From: Bacteroidales bacterium
GTDB lineage: Bacteria > Bacteroidota > Bacteroidia > Bacteroidales > UBA932
NCBI GenBank assembly: GCA_024398075.1
Contig: JAKSJM010000001.1
Span: forward strand, 1-64,000
Direction: 5' to 3'
DNA: 64,000 nt
The translations under genes were made by a program, and so were the position numbers. Under the pieces are notes generated by a model, which worked only from the letters and a program-made list of their open reading frames with translations, was not told the DNA's origin and did not search any database. Positions 33,696 through 41,235 of the stretch are shown here, one piece after another (position 1 is the first letter of the stretch; every line of letters starts with the position of its first letter).

Positions 33696-35279
33696 ATGAC
33701 ACTGATTGACTGGCTCATTGTAGCCTTTTTCCTAGGAGCGCTCGTGACCATTGGTTACCTGTTCTCCCACAAGAACAAGAATATTGAGGACTATTTCGTG
33801 GCAGGACGTTCCATGCCGGGCTGGCTCGTAGCAATCGCTGCGACTGGAACTACCATCAGTGCGGGCACATTCGTGGGCTCGCCTGAGCTTGGCTTCAACA
33901 CGAACCTCACCTACATAATGAACCTCATCGGTGCCATCTTTGGAGGGTGTCTGGTGGCAGCATTGATATTGCCTAAGCTCTACAATGCGAAAACCATCAC
34001 CATCTACGGCTATATCGGAGAGCGCTTCGGCGAGAAGTCGAAGAGAGCGAACAGCGTCATGTTCCTTCTGGGACAGCTGTTTACATCAGGTTCGCGTCTT
34101 TTCATCGCTGCCATAGCGATCTCCGTGATAGTGTTTGGAGATATCCGTTTCCAGTTCCTCATGTGGAGCATCATCATCCTGGGTGTCATCTCGACTTTCT
34201 ACACCATGATGGGCGGCATCAAGGGACTTCTGTACATCGATACCTTCCAAACCCTGCTCATGATATTCACGGGCGTAGTCGCATTTGTGCTCGTGGCTTG
34301 TGACCTTGATGGACTGTCATTCAGGGAGGTGTGGGATACTCTCACTTCAGGAGGAATGGTCAAGTCACCAGCCGCTGCGGGAATGGCGCCTGGAGTCGCT
34401 GCCGATGGCACATTGACTGGATGGGTTCCTGGCAACAAACTGAAGATGTTTGATCCAAGCATTGACTTCACCAAGCCATATACCATACTTGGAGGTATGA
34501 TAGGTGTGGCATTTTTCAAGGTGTGCCAATACACTACAGATCAGGAGTTTGTACAGCGTCAGCTCGCCTGCAAGGATGTGAAGAAGGCAGGCCGTTCGCT
34601 TGTGGCGTCACAGCTCATCAGCCTTCCGGTAGTGCTCGTGTTCCTCGGAATCGGACTGCTTCTCTATGTGAAGTATATCCATGACCCTCAGGCGTCGTTT
34701 GAGAGTGGTACAAGCTTCTTTACTGATGCTCGTGATGTGTTCCCTCAGTATATCAAGAACCATATTCCTATGGGAGTGAGAGGGCTGATGATCACAGGCC
34801 TTCTGGCTGCTGCGCTCTCAAGCTTCAACTCTGCCATCAATTCCATGGCTTCAAGCTTTGTGTCAGACCTCTATCTGCCTATAAGAAGTGAACTTGGCAA
34901 GGAGATCAAGTCAGACAAGGAGCAGATCTCCTCATCACGCTGGATGGTGGCACTTATGGGTGTGCTTCTCACTGGTTTTGCTATCGTCACCTGCGTCATG
35001 CAGCAGAGTTCCGGACTTAACCTCGTGGATTTCGCGACAGGCGTCATGTGCTTCGCATATGCGGGTATGATCGGCGTATTCCTTACTGCTATCTTCACCA
35101 AGCGTGGCAATGCGCGAAGCGTCATCGCTGCCCTCGTGGTCGGCATGGCCATCATCATCCCTCTGATGTTCCAGAAGGAGTTCTTCGGCCAGACCTATAT
35201 CGCATGGACATGGTGGTGCCCTATCGGAGGCCTAATCTCGACACTCGTATGTATGCTTGGAAAACCATCTACTAAATAA
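33696..35279 (+). CDS. sodium:solute symporter (SSS family), second copy
   Basis: 527 residues with about 13 hydrophobic helices. N-terminal TLIDWLIVAFFLGALVTIGYL leads into NIEDYFVAGRSMPGWLVAIAATGTT, and the SSS core motif AAALSSFNSAINSMASSF is near residue 370. It transports a small organic solute with Na+ through the inner membrane. It differs in length and sequence from the SSS gene at 10380, so the operon may import two related molecules. The preceding gap of 27 bp has no recognised promoter or hairpin. The phosphoesterase gene follows after 6 bp. Confidence 0.87.
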   Translation: MTLIDWLIVAFFLGALVTIGYLFSHKNKNIEDYFVAGRSMPGWLVAIAATGTTISAGTFVGSPELGFNTNLTYIMNLIGAIFGGCLVAALILPKLYNAKTITIYGYIGERFGEKSKRANSVMFLLGQLFTSGSRLFIAAIAISVIVFGDIRFQFLMWSIIILGVISTFYTMMGGIKGLLYIDTFQTLLMIFTGVVAFVLVACDLDGLSFREVWDTLTSGGMVKSPAAAGMAPGVAADGTLTGWVPGNKLKMFDPSIDFTKPYTILGGMIGVAFFKVCQYTTDQEFVQRQLACKDVKKAGRSLVASQLISLPVVLVFLGIGLLLYVKYIHDPQASFESGTSFFTDARDVFPQYIKNHIPMGVRGLMITGLLAAALSSFNSAINSMASSFVSDLYLPIRSELGKEIKSDKEQISSSRWMVALMGVLLTGFAIVTCVMQQSSGLNLVDFATGVMCFAYAGMIGVFLTAIFTKRGNARSVIAALVVGMAIIIPLMFQKEFFGQTYIAWTWWCPIGGLISTLVCMLGKPSTK

Positions 35280-35285
35280 AAGAAT

Positions 35286-36908
35286 ATGAAAAGAACTTTT
35301 ATAACCATACTTTTCTCGCTGGCAGCAGTGATTGCACTTTCTGCTCAGCCAAATGTCAAGGGACGTGTCCTCGCTGATGGAAAGCCCCTCGCTGGGGTTC
35401 TTGTAACTGACGGCGTAAATTTTACATCTACAGATGCTTCCGGACGATATGCCATGGAGAGCAAAAAGGAAGTGGGCATGGTCTACATCACCACACCTTC
35501 CGGCTATGTGGCTGAGTCCATCGATGGCATGCGCCCAGGCTTCTGGCAGTACATGAACCTCCCCGTAGAGCAGGAGGAGATTCATGACTTCAGACTGAAG
35601 AGCGAGAATCAGAACTACTACACAGTGCTCTTCGCAGCTGACCTTCATCTGTCCAATGATCCTGAGCGCGATGACCTGGAGCTCTTCAAGCAGAATACCA
35701 TGCCTTTTGCACTTCGAGAGTATGAGGCAGCCAAGGCCAATGGTCCAGTCTACACCATGAACCTTGGAGACTTCACACACGACATCTACTGGTACGACTT
35801 CGAGTTCAATGAGGCGGACGGACTTAGACTCATCCAGGACCTTGGTTATCCTACTTCCATCTACTCAGTGATGGGAAATCATGACCATGATGGTGCCATC
35901 ATAGGTGAGGATGTGGACAAGCGCGCCGCGTGGATCCAGCATAATTGCTGGGGCCCAAGCGCTTACTCCGTAAACATTGGCCCAGACCACTGGGTGTTCC
36001 TTGATGATATAGTGTATGTCAATGTTCCCGGAAAGGGCAAGAAAGGAAAGAACATCAAGGGAGATAGAAGCTACGAGCAGCGCCTTACCCAGGAGCAGAT
36101 CGAGTGGCTCGAGAAGGACCTTTCATACGTCTCTGACGATACTCCTGTGTATGTCTGTGTGCATTGTCCTTTCTTCAAGTTCAATGGTCGCGAACACAGT
36201 ACCCTCGTTCCCGGTGACCAGCTCGCTGTCCTTGATAAGATGGCAGCAAGATTCACTCATCCTTTCATGGTTTACGCAGGACACATCCATAAGTTTGACT
36301 TTTGCGACCATCCTTCATATCCACATCTTGTACAGCGTGCTTACCCTGCTACATCTGGTATCATGTGGGGCACGAAGAAGGGCTGGCCGCTCATCAGTGG
36401 AGATGGCTCTGACGCTGGTATGTGTGTGGGTGTGTATGAGGCAGGAAAGGCTCCGTCATACACTTTCAAGACATACGAGTTCGGCGAGGAGTATTTTCGC
36501 GTATATGATATGAATGAGGTCGGAAAGTACTATGCTTCAGACCCTGAGCTGAAGGCTATGCTTGCACAGTATCCTGCCAGAAAGAACTATGCCAAGAAAG
36601 AATACCATAACAAGGTGTTCGTCAATTACTGGGCATGGGAGCCTGGTGATGTAGTGGAGATGTTTGAGAATGGAAAACCTCTCAAGGTGGAGATGAAGCG
36701 TTCGGAAGATCCGCTACATGCCATGTCGTATGACCTTCCACGCATGAAAAACCACCCTAGGCCGAAGTCTGCCGCTGACCATATGTACGAGGCTAAGACC
36801 CGCTCTGCGAAGTCTCCAGTGACGGTACGCATAAGCGATCGCGATGGAAATGTACGTTACGAGAAGACCATCGTGCGCCCTCAGCAGTTCAACCCATCAA
36901 CACTTTAA
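35286..36908 (+). CDS. secreted calcineurin-like metallophosphoesterase
   Basis: 540 residues. Sec signal (MKRTFITILFSLAAVIALSAQ), an N-terminal beta domain (about 22-105, KGRVLADGKPLAGVLVTDG), the metallophosphoesterase core and a C-terminal beta domain. The metal motifs are present in order: AADLHLS (D-x-H), GDFTHD, GNHDHD, VHCPFF and AGHIHKFD. Related Bacteroidota proteins carry the calcineurin-like C-terminal domain and act on phosphomonoesters or diesters, usually with unknown physiological substrates. It is probably periplasmic. Gaps are 6 bp upstream and 3 bp downstream. It adds to the phosphate-ester theme of the operon. Confidence 0.85.
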   Translation: MKRTFITILFSLAAVIALSAQPNVKGRVLADGKPLAGVLVTDGVNFTSTDASGRYAMESKKEVGMVYITTPSGYVAESIDGMRPGFWQYMNLPVEQEEIHDFRLKSENQNYYTVLFAADLHLSNDPERDDLELFKQNTMPFALREYEAAKANGPVYTMNLGDFTHDIYWYDFEFNEADGLRLIQDLGYPTSIYSVMGNHDHDGAIIGEDVDKRAAWIQHNCWGPSAYSVNIGPDHWVFLDDIVYVNVPGKGKKGKNIKGDRSYEQRLTQEQIEWLEKDLSYVSDDTPVYVCVHCPFFKFNGREHSTLVPGDQLAVLDKMAARFTHPFMVYAGHIHKFDFCDHPSYPHLVQRAYPATSGIMWGTKKGWPLISGDGSDAGMCVGVYEAGKAPSYTFKTYEFGEEYFRVYDMNEVGKYYASDPELKAMLAQYPARKNYAKKEYHNKVFVNYWAWEPGDVVEMFENGKPLKVEMKRSEDPLHAMSYDLPRMKNHPRPKSAADHMYEAKTRSAKSPVTVRISDRDGNVRYEKTIVRPQQFNPSTL

Positions 36909-36911
36909 ATC

Positions 36912-38516
36912 ATGACCAAGAATCTTTGGATGCTTGCCGCAGGAGCTGTGGCGGCATTGCCTCTAGCACAGGATGCAAATGCGCACCAGAAGTCGCGCCG
37001 TCAGGACAAGCGCCCGAATGTGATTTTCATCCTTATGGATGACGCTGGCTACGGAGACTTCAGTTGTTACGGCCAGACGCGCACAGAGACCCCAAACATC
37101 GACGCGCTCGCGGCCAATGGTATCCGTTTCACCGACATGTACACCGCATGTGCATTGTCATCACCATCACGCTGCTGCTTGCTCACAGGTCAGCACATGG
37201 GACATTCTCAGATTCGCGATAACAAAGAGTACGTGGATGGCAAGGAGAACCCATTGGTATGGGATTACCGCGCAGTGGACATGGACCCAGGTCTGGAGGG
37301 ACAAGGCAGCATGAGGCCAGGCACACCTACGCTTGGCACCATGATGAAGTCGGCAGGCTACACTACCGCCATGATAGGCAAGTGGGGCCTGGGCGGCCCG
37401 CTCACCGAGAGCACCCCATGGAACATGGGTTTTGACTACTACTATGGCTGCATCTGCCAGCGAGTGGCGCATAACCATTATCCTCTCTATTACTGGGAGA
37501 ATGATAAGAAAGTGTATGTAAATCAGGACGTTCCAGTCCCTGGTACTGGTCTTGATCCAGGTGCAGACCCATACGACGAGGCAAGCTATGAGAAGTTCTC
37601 AAAGGGTAAGGCTTATGGCCCAGACCTCATGATGGAGAGTATCAAGGGCTTCGTGAATGAAAATTCCGACAAGCCATTCTTCCTTATGTGGACGACACCA
37701 TTGCCACACTCACCTCTCATGGCGCCGAAGGAGTGGGTGGATTACTATGTGAAGAAATATGGCGACGAGGAGCCACTCATGGGCGAATTCCACCAGAATC
37801 AGTGGCCTCACAACTACTTCCCATGTCGCTATCCGCACGCCACCTATTCGGCGATGATAGCGTACTTCGACTATCAGGTCGGACAGCTTGTGGAGCAGCT
37901 CAAGGAACTCGGCATCTATGAGAATACCCTCATCATCTTCACTTCTGACAATGGCCCAGCGAACAATGCGTCTTCGCCTACAGTGTGGATGGACAGTGCG
38001 AACCCATTCCGCTGCGGCAAGGGTTGGGGAAAGGCTACGGTTCAGGAAGGTGGTCTGCGCATGCCTTTCATCGCCTCTTGGCCAAAGAAGATGAAGAAGG
38101 GCGGCATCGTCAGCGATCATATGGGTATCTTCGCTGACGTGATGCCTACTCTTGCCGAAATCGTGGGTGTGGATGCTCCTGCCAATGATGGAGTTTCTCT
38201 TTATCCACTCCTTTCCGGAAAGCCTCAGAAGCAGGGCGAGCACGAGTTCCTCTACTGGGAGTTCCCTGCATCCAAAGGTCTTGTCGCAGTACGTATGGGC
38301 CATTGGAAGGGCATCGTCCGCGACATCAAGAAAGGAAATTCGAAGATGGAACTATATGATATCTCTGTGCCATCCAAGACTGTGGAGAACAGGGACAATG
38401 ATGTGGCAGATCAGCATCCTGAAATAGTGGCTCAGATGTGGGAAATCGTGAAGAGTTCACATCGCGACCCTGCTGATTCATTCTATCAGTTAGATATTAT
38501 TTATCCTTCGAAATAA
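36912..38516 (+). CDS. Ser-type sulfatase (family S1)
   Basis: 534 residues with a probable Sec signal (MTKNLWMLAAGAVAALPLAQDANA). Metal residues are in NVIFILMDDAGYGDFSC, and the catalytic motif S83-S-P-S-R87 is followed by CCLLTGQ. Ser83 would be converted to formylglycine by an anaerobic maturase (anSME); no maturase gene is in this window. GKWGLGGP and FTSDNGPANN are further active-site blocks. S1 sulfatases hydrolyse sulfate esters of glycans or small molecules, and some members act on phosphate esters. The protein is likely periplasmic. It closes the 18-gene run; the next gene has its own -7 box 6 bp after this stop. Confidence 0.85.
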   Translation: MTKNLWMLAAGAVAALPLAQDANAHQKSRRQDKRPNVIFILMDDAGYGDFSCYGQTRTETPNIDALAANGIRFTDMYTACALSSPSRCCLLTGQHMGHSQIRDNKEYVDGKENPLVWDYRAVDMDPGLEGQGSMRPGTPTLGTMMKSAGYTTAMIGKWGLGGPLTESTPWNMGFDYYYGCICQRVAHNHYPLYYWENDKKVYVNQDVPVPGTGLDPGADPYDEASYEKFSKGKAYGPDLMMESIKGFVNENSDKPFFLMWTTPLPHSPLMAPKEWVDYYVKKYGDEEPLMGEFHQNQWPHNYFPCRYPHATYSAMIAYFDYQVGQLVEQLKELGIYENTLIIFTSDNGPANNASSPTVWMDSANPFRCGKGWGKATVQEGGLRMPFIASWPKKMKKGGIVSDHMGIFADVMPTLAEIVGVDAPANDGVSLYPLLSGKPQKQGEHEFLYWEFPASKGLVAVRMGHWKGIVRDIKKGNSKMELYDISVPSKTVENRDNDVADQHPEIVAQMWEIVKSSHRDPADSFYQLDIIYPSK

Positions 38517-38521
38517 TTTGT

Positions 38522-38529
38522 TATCTTTG
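38522..38529 (+). promoter_or_regulatory. -7 box for the NifU-like/GGGtGRT gene pair
   Basis: TATCTTTG matches TAnnTTTG, 40 nt upstream of the ATG at 38570 and directly after the sulfatase stop. No terminator was seen before it, so some readthrough from the long operon is possible. Confidence 0.5.
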
Positions 38530-38569
38530 CAAGATAAAAGGTGAAATTTTGTTTTACAAATAACTAGTT

Positions 38570-39262
38570 ATGATCTACACAAAAGAAGTTCAGAACATGT
38601 GCTGCGTCGCTAAGGGCGCCAAGCACGAGAATGCTCCTATTCCTGAGGAAGGAAAGTGGGTGCATGCTAAGGAAATCAAGGACATCTCTGGTCTTACCCA
38701 CGGTATTGGCTGGTGTGCTCCTCAGCAGGGTTGCTGCAAGCTTACCCTCAATGTTAAGGACGGTATCATCGAGGAGGCTCTCGTAGAGACCCTCGGTTGC
38801 TCAGGTATGACCCACTCAGCTGCTATGGCATCTGAGATCCTCCCTGGCAAGACCCTCCTTGAGGCTCTTAACCAGGACCTCGTTTGCGACGCAATTAACA
38901 CCGCTATGCGCGAGCTCTTCCTTCAGATCGTTTACGGTCGTACTCAGTCTGCTTTCTCTGAGGGCGGTCTTCCAGTAGGTGCTTCACTTGAGGACCTCGG
39001 AAAGAACCTCCGCAGCCAGGTTGGTACCATGTTCGGAACACGCGCTAAGGGTTCACGTTACCTCGAGATGACTGAGGGCTACTGCACACAGATGGCTCTC
39101 GATGCAAACGATGAGGTTATCGGTTATGAGTTCGTAAACCTTGGTAAGCTCATGGATGCTCTCAAGGCTGGTGCTACCGGTCCAGAGGCTATCGAGAAGG
39201 CTAAGGGTACCTATGGCCGTTTCAAGGATGCAGTTAAGTATATTGACCCACGTAAAGCATAA
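38570..39262 (+). CDS. NifU-like iron-sulfur scaffold family protein
   Basis: 230 residues, recognised as the iron-sulfur scaffold-like protein that is regularly paired with GGGtGRT proteins in anaerobic bacteria. Conserved-looking cysteines lie in NMCCVAK, WCAPQQGCCKL, TLGCSGMTHS and EGYCTQM. The LGCSGMTHSAAMASEIL segment resembles NifU N-terminal scaffold domains. It is cytoplasmic. The pair's role is not established; an iron-sulfur-related enzyme is often suggested. The partner starts 5 bp after its stop. Codon use is strongly biased toward GCT/CGT-type codons, which suggests high expression. Confidence 0.75.
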   Translation: MIYTKEVQNMCCVAKGAKHENAPIPEEGKWVHAKEIKDISGLTHGIGWCAPQQGCCKLTLNVKDGIIEEALVETLGCSGMTHSAAMASEILPGKTLLEALNQDLVCDAINTAMRELFLQIVYGRTQSAFSEGGLPVGASLEDLGKNLRSQVGTMFGTRAKGSRYLEMTEGYCTQMALDANDEVIGYEFVNLGKLMDALKAGATGPEAIEKAKGTYGRFKDAVKYIDPRKA

Positions 39263-39267
39263 GCACT

Positions 39268-40269
39268 ATGGCACTTTTCGAAAGTTACGAGCGTCGTATT
39301 GACCAGGTCAATGCAGCTCTTGCAAAGTATGGAATCAACAGCATCGAAGAGGCTAAGGCTATCTGCGATGAGAAGGGTATCGACCCATATCAGATGTGCG
39401 AGGACACCCAGAAGATCTGCTTTGAGAATGCAAAGTGGGCTTATGTGGTAGGTGCAGCCATCGCTATCAAGAAGGGTTGCAAGAACGCTGCTGACGCTGC
39501 CGAGGCTATCGGTGAGGGTCTCCAGGCATTCTGTATCCCTGGATCAGTAGCTGACGACCGTAAGGTAGGTCTCGGCCACGGAAACCTCGCAGCTCGTCTT
39601 CTCCGTGAGGAGACCGAGTGCTTCGCTTTCCTCGCAGGTCACGAGTCTTATGCAGCAGCTGAAGGCGCCATCAAGATCGCTGAGATGGCAAACAAGGTAC
39701 GTCAGAAGCCACTCCGCGTCATCCTTAACGGTCTCGGTAAGGACGCTGCGAAGATCATCTCTCGTATCAATGGTTTCACATATGTTCAGACCCAGTTCGA
39801 CTATTATACAGGCGACTACGAGATCGTAAGCGAGACCCGCTATTCAGAGGGTGTTCGTGGTGGTGTACGCTGCTACGGTGCTGACGATGTACGTGAGGGT
39901 GTGAAGATCATGTGGAAGGAGGGTGTAGATGTATCTATCACCGGTAACTCGACCAACCCTACCCGTTTCCAGCATCCAGTTGCTGGTACCTACAAGAAGG
40001 AGCGCGTGCTTGCTGGCAAGCCTTACTTCTCAGTAGCATCAGGTGGTGGTACCGGACGTACCCTTCATCCAGATAACATGGCTGCTGGTCCAGCTTCATA
40101 CGGTATGACCGATACTCTCGGACGTATGCACTCTGACGCTCAGTTCGCAGGTTCATCTTCAGTTCCTGCACACGTTGAGATGATGGGCTTCCTCGGCATG
40201 GGTAACAACCCTATGGTAGGTTGCTCAGTGGCTGTCGCTGTTGCAGTAGCTCAGGCTATGACCAAGTAA
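39268..40269 (+). CDS. GGGtGRT protein
   Basis: 333 residues. The family-naming motif is visible as ASGGGTGRTLHPDN (about residues 266-279). Other conserved blocks are FCIPGSVADDRKVGLGHGNLAARLL near residue 100 and a C-terminal GFLGMGNNPMVGCSVAVAVAVAQAM. The family is common in Bacteroidota, Clostridia and other anaerobes and its reaction is unknown; it travels with the NifU-like protein encoded 5 bp upstream. It appears cytoplasmic. Like its partner it shows codon use of a highly expressed gene. A strong terminator follows 22 bp after the stop. Confidence 0.85.
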   Translation: MALFESYERRIDQVNAALAKYGINSIEEAKAICDEKGIDPYQMCEDTQKICFENAKWAYVVGAAIAIKKGCKNAADAAEAIGEGLQAFCIPGSVADDRKVGLGHGNLAARLLREETECFAFLAGHESYAAAEGAIKIAEMANKVRQKPLRVILNGLGKDAAKIISRINGFTYVQTQFDYYTGDYEIVSETRYSEGVRGGVRCYGADDVREGVKIMWKEGVDVSITGNSTNPTRFQHPVAGTYKKERVLAGKPYFSVASGGGTGRTLHPDNMAAGPASYGMTDTLGRMHSDAQFAGSSSVPAHVEMMGFLGMGNNPMVGCSVAVAVAVAQAMTK

Positions 40270-40291
40270 TTATTGCGATTACATATCATTC

Positions 40292-40329
40292 AGGCTCCCT
40301 TCGACGAAAGTCGTAGGGAGCCTTTTTTT
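40292..40329 (+). terminator. rho-independent terminator after the GGGtGRT gene
   Basis: Stem AGGCTCCCT / AGGGAGCCT (40292-40300 and 40315-40323) with an inner CGAC-GAAA-GTCG hairpin, followed by seven T. Confidence 0.92.
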
Positions 40330-40362
40330 ACAGTACTAAATCAACTTACCTTCGAATTGGTG

Positions 40363-40392
40363 TTATATAAATGAAAATATGTTATATATTTG
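40363..40392 (+). promoter_or_regulatory. promoter and possible operator of the toxin-antitoxin pair
   Basis: TATATTTG (40385-40392) fits the -7 consensus, 12 nt before the antitoxin ATG at 40405. The palindrome TTATATAA (40363-40370) and a repeated GTTATATA (40362 and 40381) are plausible sites for autoregulation by the ribbon-helix-helix antitoxin. Confidence 0.45.
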
Positions 40393-40404
40393 AAAAAAAA
40401 TTAT

Positions 40405-40671
40405 ATGACAGTTCAGACGGCATTCAGATTCTCTCCTGAATTTATCGACAGACTCAAGAACAGGGCGAGGAGAGAACATAAATCAGTGAATCAGTATGTA
40501 GAGGAAGTCCTGACTAGGTCTCTTGATTCTGGTCATGATTCAGAGCTCGATGTCCTCTTCTCTGGCATTAGTGTCTCTGAGGATATTCCTGCTTTTATCC
40601 TGAATATGAGAACAGTCTCTGCCAGTGACATAGTCCTGGATGAAAGGTGCCATTACATCCTTGAGAAATGA
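40405..40671 (+). CDS. ribbon-helix-helix antitoxin
   Basis: 88 residues from ATG 40405; the in-frame TTG at 40390 lies inside the -7 box. The N-terminal 35 residues (TVQTAFRFSPEFIDRLKNRA, then HKSVNQYVEEVL) have the strand-helix-helix pattern of Arc/MetJ-type DNA-binding antitoxins. The C-terminal half (SELDVLFSGISVSEDIPAF...DERCHYILEK) would wrap the toxin. The stop overlaps the PIN-toxin start by 4 bp (ATGA), as is usual for such pairs. It probably binds its own promoter region. Confidence 0.82.
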   Translation: MTVQTAFRFSPEFIDRLKNRARREHKSVNQYVEEVLTRSLDSGHDSELDVLFSGISVSEDIPAFILNMRTVSASDIVLDERCHYILEK

Positions 40672-41093
40672 AGATACTTCCGAAACTGTTTCTAGATACG
40701 AATGTCCTTCTGGATTTCTTGCTCCAGCGAGATGGATGGGAAGACGTAGCCAGACTGATAGATTTGGCATGTAGAGAGGAAATCAGATGCTATTGTAGCT
40801 ATCTGAGCGTTGCTGACATTGCGTATATTGTCAGAAAGACTGCAGATGCCGAGGGTGTGAGGACAGTGGTGAGAGAACTCATGAGCTGGTGTGAAGTGAT
40901 GAGCCCTTCATCTATGGATATCAGCATGGCGGTTAAAACTCCACACCCAGATTTTGAAGATTCGCTTCAGATCCTGTCTGCAGAGCAGAAAGACTGCGAT
41001 GTCATTGTCACGAACAACCTGAAGCACTTTGTGGCTTATACCGATGTTCCCGTCATGAGATGCAGCACGCTGATAGATATGATGCGCCACTAG
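40668..41093 (+). CDS. PIN-domain toxin (VapC-like RNase)
   Basis: 141 residues of the PIN fold. The first catalytic acid is Asp10 in LFLDTNVLLDFL, and the C-terminal acidic cluster HPDFEDSLQILSAE with the following DVIVTNNLKHF contributes the other metal ligands. VapC-type toxins cut RNA, often tRNA or rRNA, unless held by the antitoxin. It overlaps the antitoxin gene by 4 bp (ATGA). The residues needed for activity appear intact, so the toxin is probably functional. The RNA target cannot be predicted from sequence. Confidence 0.85.
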   Translation: MKILPKLFLDTNVLLDFLLQRDGWEDVARLIDLACREEIRCYCSYLSVADIAYIVRKTADAEGVRTVVRELMSWCEVMSPSSMDISMAVKTPHPDFEDSLQILSAEQKDCDVIVTNNLKHFVAYTDVPVMRCSTLIDMMRH

Positions 41094-41190
41094 CGGGCGA
41101 CGAAGGTCGCCTTGTCAGGGAAATCTGTTGATACATAGGTGCTCTTCTGGATGTTCACCTTCGTGCCGTGTACATTTATGTCTACAAAAG
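41090..41190 (-). pseudogene. possible C-terminal remnant of a minus-strand gene
   Basis: Read on the minus strand, 41190-41090 gives an uninterrupted protein-like tail (FVDINVHGTKVNIQKSTY, then FPDKATFVAR) ending in TAG that overlaps the PIN-toxin stop. There is no credible start, because the frame runs into the promoter of the amidohydrolase gene. It may be the stump of a gene disrupted when a neighbouring segment arrived. The original family is not recognised. Confidence 0.35.
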
Positions 41191-41206
41191 ATAGCAATTT
41201 TATGTC

Positions 41207-41214
41207 TATATTTG
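41207..41214 (+). promoter_or_regulatory. -7 box for the amidohydrolase gene
   Basis: TATATTTG, 21 nt before the ATG at 41236. Confidence 0.5.
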
Positions 41215-41235
41215 CATTACTTGACAAATATTGAT

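Noticed and set aside
37710..38303. 197-aa minus-strand frame opposite the sulfatase
   Set aside because: Arg/His-rich shadow of a clear sulfatase gene.
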